A program made the position numbers and the translations under genes. The notes below the pieces were generated by a model, which saw nothing but the letters and a program-made list of their open reading frames with translations, was not told where the DNA came from and did no database searches. From the NCBI RefSeq assembly GCF_022828365.1, contig NZ_JAJQJU010000001.1, positions 186,001-250,000 of the forward strand: a stretch of DNA of 64,000 nt, written 5' to 3'. Below, piece after piece: positions 8,032 through 16,700 of this stretch. Positions within the stretch are counted from its first letter, which is position 1. The number at the start of each line of letters is the position of its first letter. Source of the DNA: Candidatus Nanosynbacter sp. TM7-087. GTDB taxonomy: Bacteria; Patescibacteriota; Saccharimonadia; Saccharimonadales; Saccharimonadaceae.

Positions 8032-8945
8032 AATTCCCCTTTTCTAAGAAAAAATCGGACGAGAATCTAAGTCGTCGAGAAATCGCGGCGCGTCGTCGGA
8101 CTGAGAATTATGAGGATTTGCCTGCCCAATCGTATCGTCGGAACAGGACGCTTAATAGCCGCCAAACATCTTCTCCTTTGGAGACTTCTGAGAGACTTGA
8201 GACGCACGAATTGGTGAAGAAACGCCGCCGTGTAATGCGGAAAATGCTTGCGACTGCGGTAAGTCTGCTTATTGTGATATTCCTTTTGTTTCAATTGACA
8301 ATCAATATTTCAATCCAAACCCCCGACGCAAAGAGTTCCAGTAACGCTAATAAATACGTGGGCGTTCTTAATGAGTATTACAGCGCTCATCCAGCGGAGA
8401 GGTTCCGGTTTTTCCTCAATAATAATGACTTCTTAAAGCAGTTATTTTTACAGAAAGCTCCTGAGGTAAAAAACATTCGCGTGGAGGGAGATTTTCTAGC
8501 GCGATCAGCCGTTAAGTTGACGTTTAGGCAGCCAGTGGCTCAGTGGTCTTCCGGGGATAAGATTTATTTTGTTGATGATAGCGGTGTTACTTTTGAGCAG
8601 AATTATTTTGCTGCGCCTACGGTTGCTGTTCGTGACGAGAGCGGTCTGCCGACTAGAGGCGGTCAAGAAGTTATCAATCGTCAGTTCTTGAGCTTCCTTG
8701 GTCAAGCCGTGTCTGAATTTTCGCAACACAAAATGAATGTTTCAGAGGTTATTCTGCCAGCTAATACTGTACGCCAAGTTTGGTTTAAGGTCGAGGGCAG
8801 GGAAACCCAGATACGTATGACAGTGGATAGATCTGCTCAAGCTCAGGTTAAACAGGTGATAGCTACTTTGAATTATTTGGATAATAACGGCGCGAAGCCA
8901 GGGTATATAGACGTTAGGGTAGATCAGAGGTCGTTCTATAAGTAG
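8028..8945 (+). CDS. ftsQ: FtsQ/DivIB-like division protein
   Basis: FtsQ/DivIB is a bitopic scaffold of the divisome. The 305-residue product has a long basic cytoplasmic N-terminus (1-70), one membrane segment (about 73-92) and an extracytoplasmic region. That region begins with a POTRA-like part ('FLQKAPEVKNIRVEGDF...KLTFRQPVAQW') and continues with a beta domain. The GTG start at 8028 overlaps the murG stop (GTGA). It is the last gene of the cluster; ftsA and ftsZ do not follow. The assignment rests on architecture and context. Confidence 0.82.
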   Translation: MKFPFSKKKSDENLSRREIAARRRTENYEDLPAQSYRRNRTLNSRQTSSPLETSERLETHELVKKRRRVMRKMLATAVSLLIVIFLLFQLTINISIQTPDAKSSSNANKYVGVLNEYYSAHPAERFRFFLNNNDFLKQLFLQKAPEVKNIRVEGDFLARSAVKLTFRQPVAQWSSGDKIYFVDDSGVTFEQNYFAAPTVAVRDESGLPTRGGQEVINRQFLSFLGQAVSEFSQHKMNVSEVILPANTVRQVWFKVEGRETQIRMTVDRSAQAQVKQVIATLNYLDNNGAKPGYIDVRVDQRSFYK

Positions 8946-9714
8946 GGTGGTCAACTTATCTTCTGGATATAGTAAGTTCTCTTTTTGTTCTATTTCTGTA
9001 TGGCGTAGAAAATATATATAACAATATAAAAATATGCAAAAGTCAAATAATCGCAAAATGATAAGCTAGGGGAGTAGGGCAATAAAAATATAAAAATGTC
9101 AAATAATATAAAATACGTTGTGGAAAACTTAACGAGCTTACGGCGCGCATACTCAGAGTCTATATTGATGTAAAAATATCAATGTAGCACTCCAGTATGT
9201 GTAGTGCTGGAATTAAAAATATTTTTTAAGTTCGTATTTTGTTGGTGTATATTTTTATAAAAGACAGTATGTTTTATGAAGGTGTATATAATAGAGAATC
9301 CCCTAGCTAAATTACCGGAAAAAAGTTCGTTTTATAAGGTGTTATCGGATATATATAGACATATGTATATTCATCTTTGTACGGCATTTATTATTGCGTA
9401 AAAGATACATTGTGCGACATTAAAACTATATCTAAAACACGACTATTCCATCGTCTTTCTTCGCGATAAATTTATCTCATTTTCACCAAATCAACCTGCT
9501 TGTCATTTATTGTTTTATAAACCGCCCTATTTGCTGGCTTGGTGCGTTTTATGTTGTATATTGGTTTATCTGCATTGGCTCGGATTTATAATTTATGTTT
9601 TATGTTTGTATCACGCAAAATTTATCAATATAAATACTCAGCCGATTTGGCTTTATGCGCGCTTAAAAATTAACTAATAATTAGTTCGTATTTTGTTCTA
9701 TCGTTCTTTAATTG
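8946..9714. other. 769-base AT-rich gap after the division cluster
   Basis: There is no intact gene. A weak terminator-like stem (AACTTA/TAAGTT then CTCTTTTTG) lies at about 8952-8985. Imperfect direct repeats containing GTCAAATAAT occur at about 9021-9050 and 9082-9110. ATTGAT/ATCAAT (9164-9183) and AGCACT/AGTGCT (9186-9208) form adjacent hairpins, and an A/T-rich tract with TTTTTT follows. A 38-codon open fragment on the minus strand (9472-9585) looks protein-like but has no start. The drop in GC content marks the edge of an accessory island. Confidence 0.5.
9472..9585 (-). pseudogene. Possible remnant of a small gene
   Basis: On the minus strand a 37-codon frame ends in TAA at 9472-9474 and reads as a plausible basic protein end ('IYNIKRTKPANRAVYKTIND', then 'VDLVKMR'). 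It is closed upstream by a stop at 9586-9588, and no ATG, GTG or TTG opens it usefully. It may be the tail of a degraded gene or chance. Confidence 0.2.
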
Positions 9715-10227
9715 CTAATTTTGCGAAAGAGCTTGGGTGATTCTGTGTTTAATTATTTCACTGTTCCATTCGCCCGCCTTAAATCGCAGTAGGGGTATAT
9801 TAGTATTGGTCATGATCGAATTGACGAAATCATCGCGCGTTTTTCGATCGGGCTGATTGTGAGTATTATCATCAAGCTCAATAGCTATGAGAGGCTTCAT
9901 ATCATTGGTGCAAATTAGAAAATCTACAGATTTGCCGTTTATTCTCGCGAAAGCCGCCTTCCAGTTTTGCCCTTTTATCTCATGGTCTAAAAACATACTT
10001 AAATGAGCCTGAGGTATAATTACACATCCGTTTATTGCTTCGTGTAGTGTTTTGTAAAACGATAATTCACTTGACGTCATTGCGCAAGATTTTTTAATGT
10101 ATACATATTCTTTCTTTATTGGGGTTTTAATTGAGCTTGTGGCGCTGTCAGTCCCCTGCCTTGCCTTGATTGCCAGAAAAATAATTGCGGCGGCTACTAT
10201 AACTATAAATATAAGCGTTGTTTCCAT
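9715..10227 (-). CDS. Membrane-anchored DUF2726 protein
   Basis: The 170-residue product has an N-terminal membrane segment (about 4-21) followed by a DUF2726 domain (about 45-165). Family features are visible: 'MTSSELSFYKTLHEAI' at the domain start, 'VIIPQAHLSMFLD', 'GKSVDFLICTNDMKPLIAIELDD', then 'RDDFVNSIM' and 'IPLLRF'. The D-x-n-(I/L)-E-L-D core resembles nuclease-like or VSR/restriction-fold enzymes, and the family is often suspected of DNA processing. That function is inferred, not shown. It lies alone in the accessory island. Confidence 0.7.
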   Translation of the reverse strand: METTLIFIVIVAAAIIFLAIKARQGTDSATSSIKTPIKKEYVYIKKSCAMTSSELSFYKTLHEAINGCVIIPQAHLSMFLDHEIKGQNWKAAFARINGKSVDFLICTNDMKPLIAIELDDNTHNQPDRKTRDDFVNSIMTNTNIPLLRFKAGEWNSEIIKHRITQALSQN

Positions 10228-10281
10228 GAGATTAGTTTGATAATAAATGCTTACGATTTTTAGGCTTTATCGTTGCGGTGA

Positions 10282-10287
10282 TATAAT
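10282..10287 (+). promoter_or_regulatory. Extended -10 promoter of the small membrane protein gene
   Basis: TGATATAAT ends at 10287, and a GGAG ribosome site (about 10305-10308) precedes ATG 10316. Unlike many genes here, this one would have a real 5' leader of about 22 bases. Confidence 0.5.
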
Positions 10288-10315
10288 AAGAGTGATAATT
10301 TTATCGGAGATATTT

Positions 10316-10873
10316 ATGGCTTTTTTAAATTATAATAAAGATGAAAAGTTGGAATTCAATTATAAGAGAGTGTGCGGATTGTGGCTAATTGTAATAGCGG
10401 CGATTATTTCAATAGCTACTTTAATAGGAGGAAAGCAAATAATAAATATGCAAGTATTTAGCATTGGATATGTTATTAGTTTTTTCTCAATCAACATGAA
10501 TAAAAAGGTGTTGAATAGGCTATCTGATGGCTCTTCAAGTGAATTTCAAAAGAAAGTATCTTTATATGCCGTTATTTTATTATTTATCTTAATGGTTCTA
10601 TTGGGTGGACCATTCTTTGCGACTGAAAATTGGAGATTGATTTGGCTGGGAGCGCTGATGGCAACTGTATTGCATTTCTTTCCGTATTATTTTGTACACG
10701 GAAAATCAATGATATATTTAGGTCTTATTTGTTCTATCAATATTTTTGTAGGATATATTTTTGCTGATATTCCATTAGAGGTGATAGCGTATATCGACTC
10801 GGCAATTAAGCTTGTATTTGGAATATATTTACTATTTTTTTCAAAGCCGTCAAAAAAGACACCTCATTTTTGA
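10316..10873 (+). CDS. Hypothetical polytopic membrane protein
   Basis: Not recognised. The product of about 185 residues begins 'MAFLNYNKDEKLEFNYKRV' and contains about six hydrophobic segments, with 'GGPFFATENWRLIWLGALMA' near the middle and a short basic tail. An upstream in-frame start at 10247 exists, but the promoter, the ribosome site and the hydrophobic profile all favour ATG 10316. The stop codon lies inside the following terminator hairpin. Codon use is more AT-rich than in the core genes, in keeping with an acquired island. Confidence 0.6.
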   Translation: MAFLNYNKDEKLEFNYKRVCGLWLIVIAAIISIATLIGGKQIINMQVFSIGYVISFFSINMNKKVLNRLSDGSSSEFQKKVSLYAVILLFILMVLLGGPFFATENWRLIWLGALMATVLHFFPYYFVHGKSMIYLGLICSINIFVGYIFADIPLEVIAYIDSAIKLVFGIYLLFFSKPSKKTPHF

Positions 10874-10880
10874 GGTGTCT
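10857..10880. terminator. Bidirectional hairpin terminator
   Basis: AGACACCTCA (10857-10866) and TGAGGTGTCT (10871-10880) form a perfect 10-bp stem with a TTTT loop. Six A residues precede it, so it works best for transcripts on the minus strand, such as the regulator gene at 10925-11116. It also overlaps the stop codon of the plus-strand gene. Confidence 0.7.
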
Positions 10881-10924
10881 ATACAACGACGACTGCAAAT
10901 TACAACAATCGCACAGCTATGATA

Positions 10925-11116
10925 CTACTTTTTAAGCGACTGCTCAAGCCGGTAGTTTATCTCACCAGTTACACTACGACCGTTTTCAGCAGCAAGCACC
11001 ACAAGCCGTTCATATACTTCCTGCTTAATTCTGACATTATAAACTGGCGCAGGTATCTCAACCTTAGACTTGATAATCTTGCCATTCTTTTTTACAATTC
11101 GATTTACTATTGGCAT
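10925..11116 (-). CDS. Ribbon-helix-helix (Arc-like) DNA-binding protein
   Basis: The 63-residue product starting MPIVNRIV ends with 'YNVRIKQEVYERLVVLAAEN' followed by GRSVTGEINYRLEQSL. This is the strand-helix-helix pattern of Arc/MetJ regulators: a short strand with alternating polar residues, then two helices around a 'GRSVTGEIN' turn. A longer TTG start at 11152 is possible, but AAAGGAA just before the ATG at 11114-11116 supports the shorter protein. An inverted repeat GCGAGGC/GCCTCGC flanks its promoter region, so it may regulate itself. It could be the DNA-binding half of a toxin-antitoxin pair; no toxin is evident next to it. Confidence 0.7.
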   Translation of the reverse strand: MPIVNRIVKKNGKIIKSKVEIPAPVYNVRIKQEVYERLVVLAAENGRSVTGEINYRLEQSLKK

Positions 11117-11152
11117 AGCATTTCCTTTCTTTTTAGAGGACCCTAGTGCCAA

Positions 11153-11241
11153 GCGAGGCGTTAAGCTTATATTTTTATTATCTTTTCGGGTTTGCGATTC
11201 ATTATAATATGGCGTATCCTCTAATTGTTAATGTGCCTCGC
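11153..11241 (-). promoter_or_regulatory. Promoter of the ribbon-helix-helix gene flanked by inverted repeats
   Basis: On the minus strand TATAAT lies at 11206-11201. The arms GCGAGGCGTTAA (11153-11164) and TTAATGTGCCTCGC (11228-11241) are inverted copies differing by two inserted bases, one on each side of the promoter. This arrangement suits an operator pair for the regulator just downstream. Confidence 0.4.
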
Positions 11242-11472
11242 CTGAGTACCTCTATTATAGCAAAGTTGCACTCATAATGTAATCATTTTGCATGCATTTT
11301 ATGTAAAATTTATCCTGAAAATGATAATTTACCATATGGCTTCGCGCCGCACATAAATAAAACCCGCCCCCATTTTCAGAAGGCGGAAGTAGGTCACATG
11401 GATGCTCAAACCATGTGGTTGCAGTTTATCACTATTTATTAGATTCCGCAATATGCCTAAATATACAATAAA
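11242..11472. other. Non-coding approach to the CRISPR array
   Basis: No ORF is credible. Visible elements are CCGCC/GGCGG at about 11365-11385 and the hairpin CACATGG (11395-11401)/CCATGTG (11411-11417). A TACAAT box at about 11463-11468 immediately precedes the first structured leader module and could drive a transcript through it. Confidence 0.4.
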
Positions 11473-11621
11473 ATAAGGTGCACCGCTTTCCGAGACCGGA
11501 CCCGGGGCGCATACACCTTATGTTGACATGTTACTACAGCCGCCATTGAAAAATCAATAAATGGTTGTTATTAATATTGTCTTTGGCTATAGTTCCCTAA
11601 CAATTTAGATATTTATACAGT
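11473..11621 (+). repeat. Leader module A: structured hairpin, conserved tract and degenerate CRISPR repeat
   Basis: ATAAGGTG (11473-11480) pairs with CACCTTAT (11514-11521) around a GC-rich inner region. A 40-base tract (11521-11560) ending CATTGAAAAATCAATAA follows, then a degenerate copy of the CRISPR repeat at 11586-11621. That copy has lost the TATAAT end (it reads TATACAGT), so its internal promoter is probably dead. The same order of elements occurs in module B. Confidence 0.6.
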
Positions 11622-11652
11622 TCTGGTGGTGTATACATCAGCCAAAATAAAA

Positions 11653-11750
11653 TAAGACAGCCCGCGTTGCTCTAACGTAAGAGGGGCGCCGCTGTCTTAC
11701 ATTGCCATATTACTACAACTGTCATTGAAAAATCAATAATATCGCCTTTC
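11653..11750 (+). repeat. Leader module B: second copy next to the first good repeat
   Basis: TAAGACAGC (11653-11661) pairs with GCTGTCTTA (11691-11699). The stem sequence differs from module A, but the pairing is kept. GGGGCGC and a C-rich partner strand are shared inside the loop. The following tract (11700-11739) matches module A in about three quarters of positions and identically over its last 17 bases (CATTGAAAAATCAATAA). The first array repeat begins at 11751. This is probably the array leader. Confidence 0.6.
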
Positions 11751-12444
11751 GTTATAGCTCCCTAACAATTTAGATATTGATATAATAATACTCCGCCAGT
11801 GCCTTGAAAAATTATTGTTATAGTTCCCTAACAATTTAGATATTGATATAATTCAAAATTACTTCTCTAATCAGGACTCTCGGTTATAGTTCCCTAACAA
11901 TTTAGATATTGATATAATCGCCTTCGATTGTTACAAGTGCTTCTGCCAGTTATAGTTCCCTAACAATTTAGATATTGATATAATACGGTTTTGCGCAAGT
12001 CAAAAGATGCTGGGTTATAGTTCCCTAACAATTTAGATATTGATATAATCCGTATCGCTGAGCGTTCTCGTCCCAGAGTGTTATAGTTCCCTAACAATTT
12101 AGATATTGATATAATGATAAACTCTTTGTAGCCGCCCTCTGTGTCGTTATAGTTCCCTAACAATTTAGATATTGATATAATAAATAATCGCGCCAATTTT
12201 TGACTGCTTGAGTTATAGTTCCCTAACAATTTAGATATTGATATAATACCAGCAATTTTTACATAAGCTTAGCTTGTGTTATAGTTCCCTAACAATTTAG
12301 ATATTGATATAATTTATTGAAAAAGGCATATCTCACGAATTGGGTTATAGTTCCCTAACAATTTAGATATTGATATAATCTGATTTTCAAAAGTCAACGA
12401 CTTTAAATGTTATAGTTCCCTAACAATTTAGATATTGATATAAT
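11751..12444 (+). CRISPR. Type II-C CRISPR array, 11 repeats and 10 spacers
   Basis: The 36-base repeats begin GTTATAGTTCCCTAACAA and end TTTAGATATTGATATAAT. They start at 11751, 11817, 11883, 11949, 12014, 12080, 12146, 12212, 12278, 12344 and 12409. Spacers are 29-30 bases and all different. The first repeat has one change (GCTCCC for GTTCCC); the other ten are identical. The GTTrTAG-yTCCCT opening is typical of type II-C repeats. Each repeat ends in TGATATAAT, a perfect extended -10. The array runs on the plus strand, towards the cas genes, which are on the minus strand. Confidence 0.98.
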
Positions 12445-12452
12445 ACTTCCTT

Positions 12453-12483
12453 AAATCCCCCTCTGTTATGAGGGGGATTTTTG
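12453..12483. terminator. Terminator between the array and cas2
   Basis: AAATCCCCCTC (12453-12463) and GAGGGGGATTT (12470-12480) form a perfect 11-bp stem with a 6-base loop, followed by TT. It ends array transcripts on the plus strand and may also serve cas2 coming from the other side. Confidence 0.85.
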
Positions 12484-12484
12484 G

Positions 12485-12808
12485 TTAGAAAAATGCTAAT
12501 TGCCCAGCCGGAACGGACCTTTCTTGGGCGGTTTTTTCGCCAACAATAACGTGCATGTGTGTAAATTGATGCTCTGTTAAATAAAGCAATCGCACCGAGC
12601 CGCTGTCCGGGGCGTGCCTCTTAATTCGCATCATATGTTTTTCTGCAACGTCACGATTTGGACATAGCCGTGTATATATGCTGTATTGGAGCATGTCAAA
12701 GCCATCATCCAATAAGAATTTACGGAACTGTGCGGCGGCCTTGCGCTCTGTTTTGGTATTGGTCGGCAAATCAAAAAATACTGCGACCCTCATAAGTTTG
12801 TATGACAT
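12485..12808 (-). CDS. cas2: CRISPR-associated endoribonuclease Cas2
   Basis: Cas2 forms the central dimer of the Cas1-Cas2 spacer integrase. The 107-residue product has the ferredoxin-like first strand 'MRVAVFFDLPTNTKTERKAA' with D13, and 'RKFLLDDGFDMLQYSIYTRL', typical of type II Cas2. The full start MSYKLMRV is kept because type II Cas2 proteins commonly begin MSYRxMR. The ATG lies five bases after the cas1 stop, so the two are probably co-translated. The gene ends beside the array terminator. Confidence 0.96.
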   Translation of the reverse strand: MSYKLMRVAVFFDLPTNTKTERKAAAQFRKFLLDDGFDMLQYSIYTRLCPNRDVAEKHMMRIKRHAPDSGSVRLLYLTEHQFTHMHVIVGEKTAQERSVPAGQLAFF

Positions 12809-12813
12809 CCCTT

Positions 12814-13707
12814 TTACTGGAGGACGGTTTTTGGTAGAAGAAGCTTATCTGCCTCCTTTGTCTCTATACATTCAATAAAGCTCTCAACCGTTCGCTCAAC
12901 CGAATGCCTCACGGTAAACTTCTTACCGTTCATTATAACATAATAATTTAATATGTCAATAGTGAGTTGTCTGTCGTGTTTGGTGAGGCTGGAATCCGGG
13001 TCGCCAGTGTGGTGTGGCGCGACGTTTTCTAAAATGTACATATCAACGATAGCGCGATAAGGTTCGATTAAGTCGTCTGCTAGGTTGAAGCTATTGAGCT
13101 CATTGTGATGAAAGATTCCCTGTGAGGCAACTAGCCCGCGGGCAGCAATATGTCTGGCAATGTGACTTCGCACCATAGCGTAGCCATAGTTTAATGCGGC
13201 ATTGTGCCAGATTGGCTTGCGGCGTGTGGCGTCGCCCAGTATTTGGTCGAAATAGATTCTGGCGGCAATTGACTCGCGATTGCTGGTGTCGCCCGATTTA
13301 ACATCGTTAGCTAAAGACCGCAAAGTGGAATCATCTAGCCCGCGAGACCGTAAGACGTCTGCTTGATTTGTGATTTTACTGATAATAATTTGTTGCCATA
13401 GTTGCTTTTTTAAGGGTTGGCTCATGGACAATTGTTGACGCGAAACTTTGGCTTGGCGCGAATGCTGTGAATATGGCAAAAGCACACTGGCGGGCAAATG
13501 CTTTTCGTCGCATATTACAGTGGTTGTTCCTTTTGTAGCTAATGCTGTCAGCAAATTTGTCGTGATAGTTGATCCGTAATTGTCTAAAATTAAGGCATCA
13601 ATATCTTCAATTGGAAGAGTAGATTCTATCTCCTGTGTAATCACTAGTTGATTATCACGCACGCTAAGTCGTGCAGGATTTTCGATAGCTACGACGCGCC
13701 ATGCCAT
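12814..13707 (-). CDS. cas1: CRISPR-associated integrase Cas1 (type II)
   Basis: Cas1 cuts and joins new spacers into the array. The 297-residue product has an N-terminal beta domain ('LDNYGSTITTNLLTALATKG') and the catalytic alpha domain. Likely metal ligands are E145 ('SNRESIAAR'), H200/H201 ('GIFHHNELN') and D212/E215 ('ADDLIEPYR'). Length and motifs match type II Cas1. The start codon touches the cas9 stop with no gap (TAA then ATG). There is no cas4 or csn2 gene, which fits subtype II-C. Confidence 0.97.
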   Translation of the reverse strand: MAWRVVAIENPARLSVRDNQLVITQEIESTLPIEDIDALILDNYGSTITTNLLTALATKGTTTVICDEKHLPASVLLPYSQHSRQAKVSRQQLSMSQPLKKQLWQQIIISKITNQADVLRSRGLDDSTLRSLANDVKSGDTSNRESIAARIYFDQILGDATRRKPIWHNAALNYGYAMVRSHIARHIAARGLVASQGIFHHNELNSFNLADDLIEPYRAIVDMYILENVAPHHTGDPDSSLTKHDRQLTIDILNYYVIMNGKKFTVRHSVERTVESFIECIETKEADKLLLPKTVLQ

Positions 13708-16700
13708 TTATAACCACCTGTAGTTATCACCGAGGATGGAGAGGTCGTAACGCTCTATAGCTTGAGCATTTTTGCCATAGGCTTGTACGAAAGTGTCTTG
13801 ATTTTTTCCTGGTGCATAGTTTGGTAATAGCTGCATAGCTCCATTAGCTATGTTGTACTTTATATAATATCCCTCTCGTATCTCATTTTTAAGATAAAAT
13901 CTCACATAATCATTCGGATACAATGAACAGACCTTAGTAAATGTTTCATCTACATCAGTAAATCCTTTTGGCGTTGGCAGTATTTTTGTTGGCGCAGGCT
14001 TATTTTTTCCAACTTGGTGGGCGTAAACTGGCACGAAGAAGTGTTCAATTTTACCTTTCTTGTCTGGTTTTTGATATACGTCAAGTCGCACCATAGATCC
14101 GTTGTTAACAAATGCTTTATTGTCATTGATATAAAATCCGCTTGGTTGTGTCGAATATACTTTGATAGTTGAGACTGGAGACAGCTTATTGCCGTTTTTA
14201 TCAGTCTTCTTGTCATTTTTATATATGGGTTCAGCGAACGCTTTTTCGGGATTATCATCGTAAGCGTCCAGTCTTTCAAGTAATTTTTTGTATAGCCACT
14301 TGTCCGATTCTTTAAGCGTGGAATTTTCGACATCCTTGCGTTTAACTTTTTTGAGCGGCATTCGTACGGTTCTCTGGTCACCGTCTTTAACTTTTGGTGA
14401 GCGAATTGTTTCTTTATGTGCCGAACCAGTCGCTTTACGGCGTGGCATACGTGAGACGAAAATTGGTTTTACGCTCAATCGAAACTCCTCGTCGTAGTTA
14501 TCAAGACCTCGCAACTCATTTTGCAGAGTCTTGATATCGACATTAAGGGTTCGCTTCATAACTTCTTTGCCGAAGCTGTCCCACGGCTGAGGAAAATGCT
14601 TAGAAGATAGCACAAGCATTGCATTTTTACGACGCTGAGCTTTATTGAACTCATCTTCATCGATGATTTCTCCAGTGAGTTTATCAGTTTTTTCTTCCAT
14701 CGTTTTGGCGGCTGCAAGCAGCTCTTTGATTTCGTGGCGTTTGGCGTGCAGGTTCGCTTGCATTATAATCTTCTGGTCAATTGCTGCTACAACTGCCGCA
14801 TCTTTGGCATGATGCAGAACGTCCTCGCTACGATCTTTAGCCAGACCCCAGCGCTTGCGTAGGTATGCTGTCGTTGTTCCGCTTGGTGCAATTACGCGCT
14901 GTTTTTCTTCACCTTCTGCAAAGTCAACGTTTTGGCGTAAATAATTCTGAATAAATCGTGTGATGTATCTAGTATCGTTTAAGGCACGCACATTCCAGCT
15001 GTCATTCTTATAATCCTGCAGAAGCAGATTTTGCTTCTTCTTCATTGCATAGCCGTTATATTTGTAATTGATGGCATTTGTGGCCTTGTCATCTGTTTTA
15101 ATATCGCGTGTCTTATATATCGACTCTACTCTGGCGACGAACTCCTTCCAGCGGTTTTCATCTGCACCAAAATATTCAAATGGAGTTTTATTGCTCTTTT
15201 TCTGGTTTTCTTCTGTCAGTACTAGTACTTTATTAGTTATCCCGTCATTATTAGAGCGTGAAAATGGTACGATGTGGTCTATCTGATATGCGTTGTCGTC
15301 TTGTAACATCGTGTCGAAATCGATTGGTTTTCTAGAATATGGACAAATACCGTTTTGTTCGCGATAGAGCTTAACCTTAATAATTTGCTGACCATTAAAA
15401 TCGGCGTTTTTATTCAGTGGTACGCTAAGTTCTTTTAGATGGCTGAGAAGTTGCTTGCCGCCCTTGGTTTTTGGCGATGCTTCATATCCATCAGCGATTA
15501 TAGATTTAATGTCTTCGTTATATCCTTGATTCTCTTCATTTTCTTTTTTAATTGCGTTGCGTTCTTTGAAATTTTTTGCCAAGTCACGAGCAGTTTCAAC
15601 TTTAATGAAATATGGCTTACCATACTTATGTTCAATGGCGCGAACGACCTTCAGTGTTTGCGATATGGCACGTTTTACGACAGGATTAGTGATTTGTTCT
15701 AGGCTAGCTGATTGTTTCTTGAAGTCATAACCAGCAGCCTCACAGGCTTTATCGTAAGTCATACCATTAAGAATATGCGGTGTGATTTTTTGCAAAGCTT
15801 TTATTGACAGATGACAGAATGATCCAAAATTAGTAGCTTTAATTTTGATAATTGCGTTTTTAGCGTCATCAGAAATTGGCAATGCATTTAATTCGGCTTT
15901 AATTCCTTCGTCAGATTTTTGTGTAGTGAGAATATAAGCGATTTGATTGATCGTTGATTCGTTGTCAATTTTTGCCCAATCTTCTGGCAGATTTTTCAGT
16001 GCTGTTTTAATATCATGGTAGGCTTTTAAGCCGCCGAATGCATTTCCCTCTCCGAATTCATCGCCGTCCTTTTTCTTTCCGTGCGTATATTTTGGAACGT
16101 AATCTTCACTAATTCCCGCAATGCTGCGCACTTTTTTATATGTTAGGCTTTTTTGATTTTTGGCGGCTTCGATAACTTTATTTATCTGCTCTGAAGATAA
16201 TCTTATCTCTAGATTTTCTCGCTTTGCCTGGCGCTTGCTGGCGTCGCGAGGTATGAACACCAGATGTGATAAGTCGCTTGCCAAGCGAAAAATTTCGAAG
16301 CTGTAGCTAGCTCTTGGTGCTCGTTTTTCATTTTCTTCAAAAGTACAGTTTCCGACCATTTTTTCAATCAGCTCTTTAGTCATAAATGGGCGCTGGTACA
16401 TAATTGCTGATGTATTTACGACATTTTTGTCATTGTCCAAGCCGTAAAGCATTTCATTGATCGCTGTATCGGAAACATTTTTTAAGGCATATCTTTTCTG
16501 GACCTCAATGATCTTTTCTAATTCGTGCAAAAAATCACCACGAGAAAAACTATTAGTGTAATCGTCACGCTTATTGCGTTTATGTGACGCAAAGTTTTCA
16601 TCGCGACTCAGAGCTTCGCCGACAGTTTTATATCCGTTCTCGGCGAGGAATTTTTCATTAGTCTTCAAGGCTTTTGATACGCGACCGCCTTCTTTTTCCG

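Noticed and set aside
8946-9714. Insertion sequence or integrase remnant at the island edge
   Set aside because: No transposase or integrase motif, terminal inverted repeats or target duplication could be seen.
11586-11621. Counting the first degenerate repeat as part of the array
   Set aside because: It is separated from the next repeat by 129 bases of leader-like sequence and its 3' promoter box is lost, so it is treated as part of module A.
11960-12229. Apparent 89-residue protein on the minus strand with perfect internal repeats
   Set aside because: It is the CRISPR array read as codons; the repeats are the CRISPR repeats.
13950-14381. Long open frames on either strand inside cas9
   Set aside because: They are shadows of cas9 in other frames, without ribosome sites or recognisable domains.
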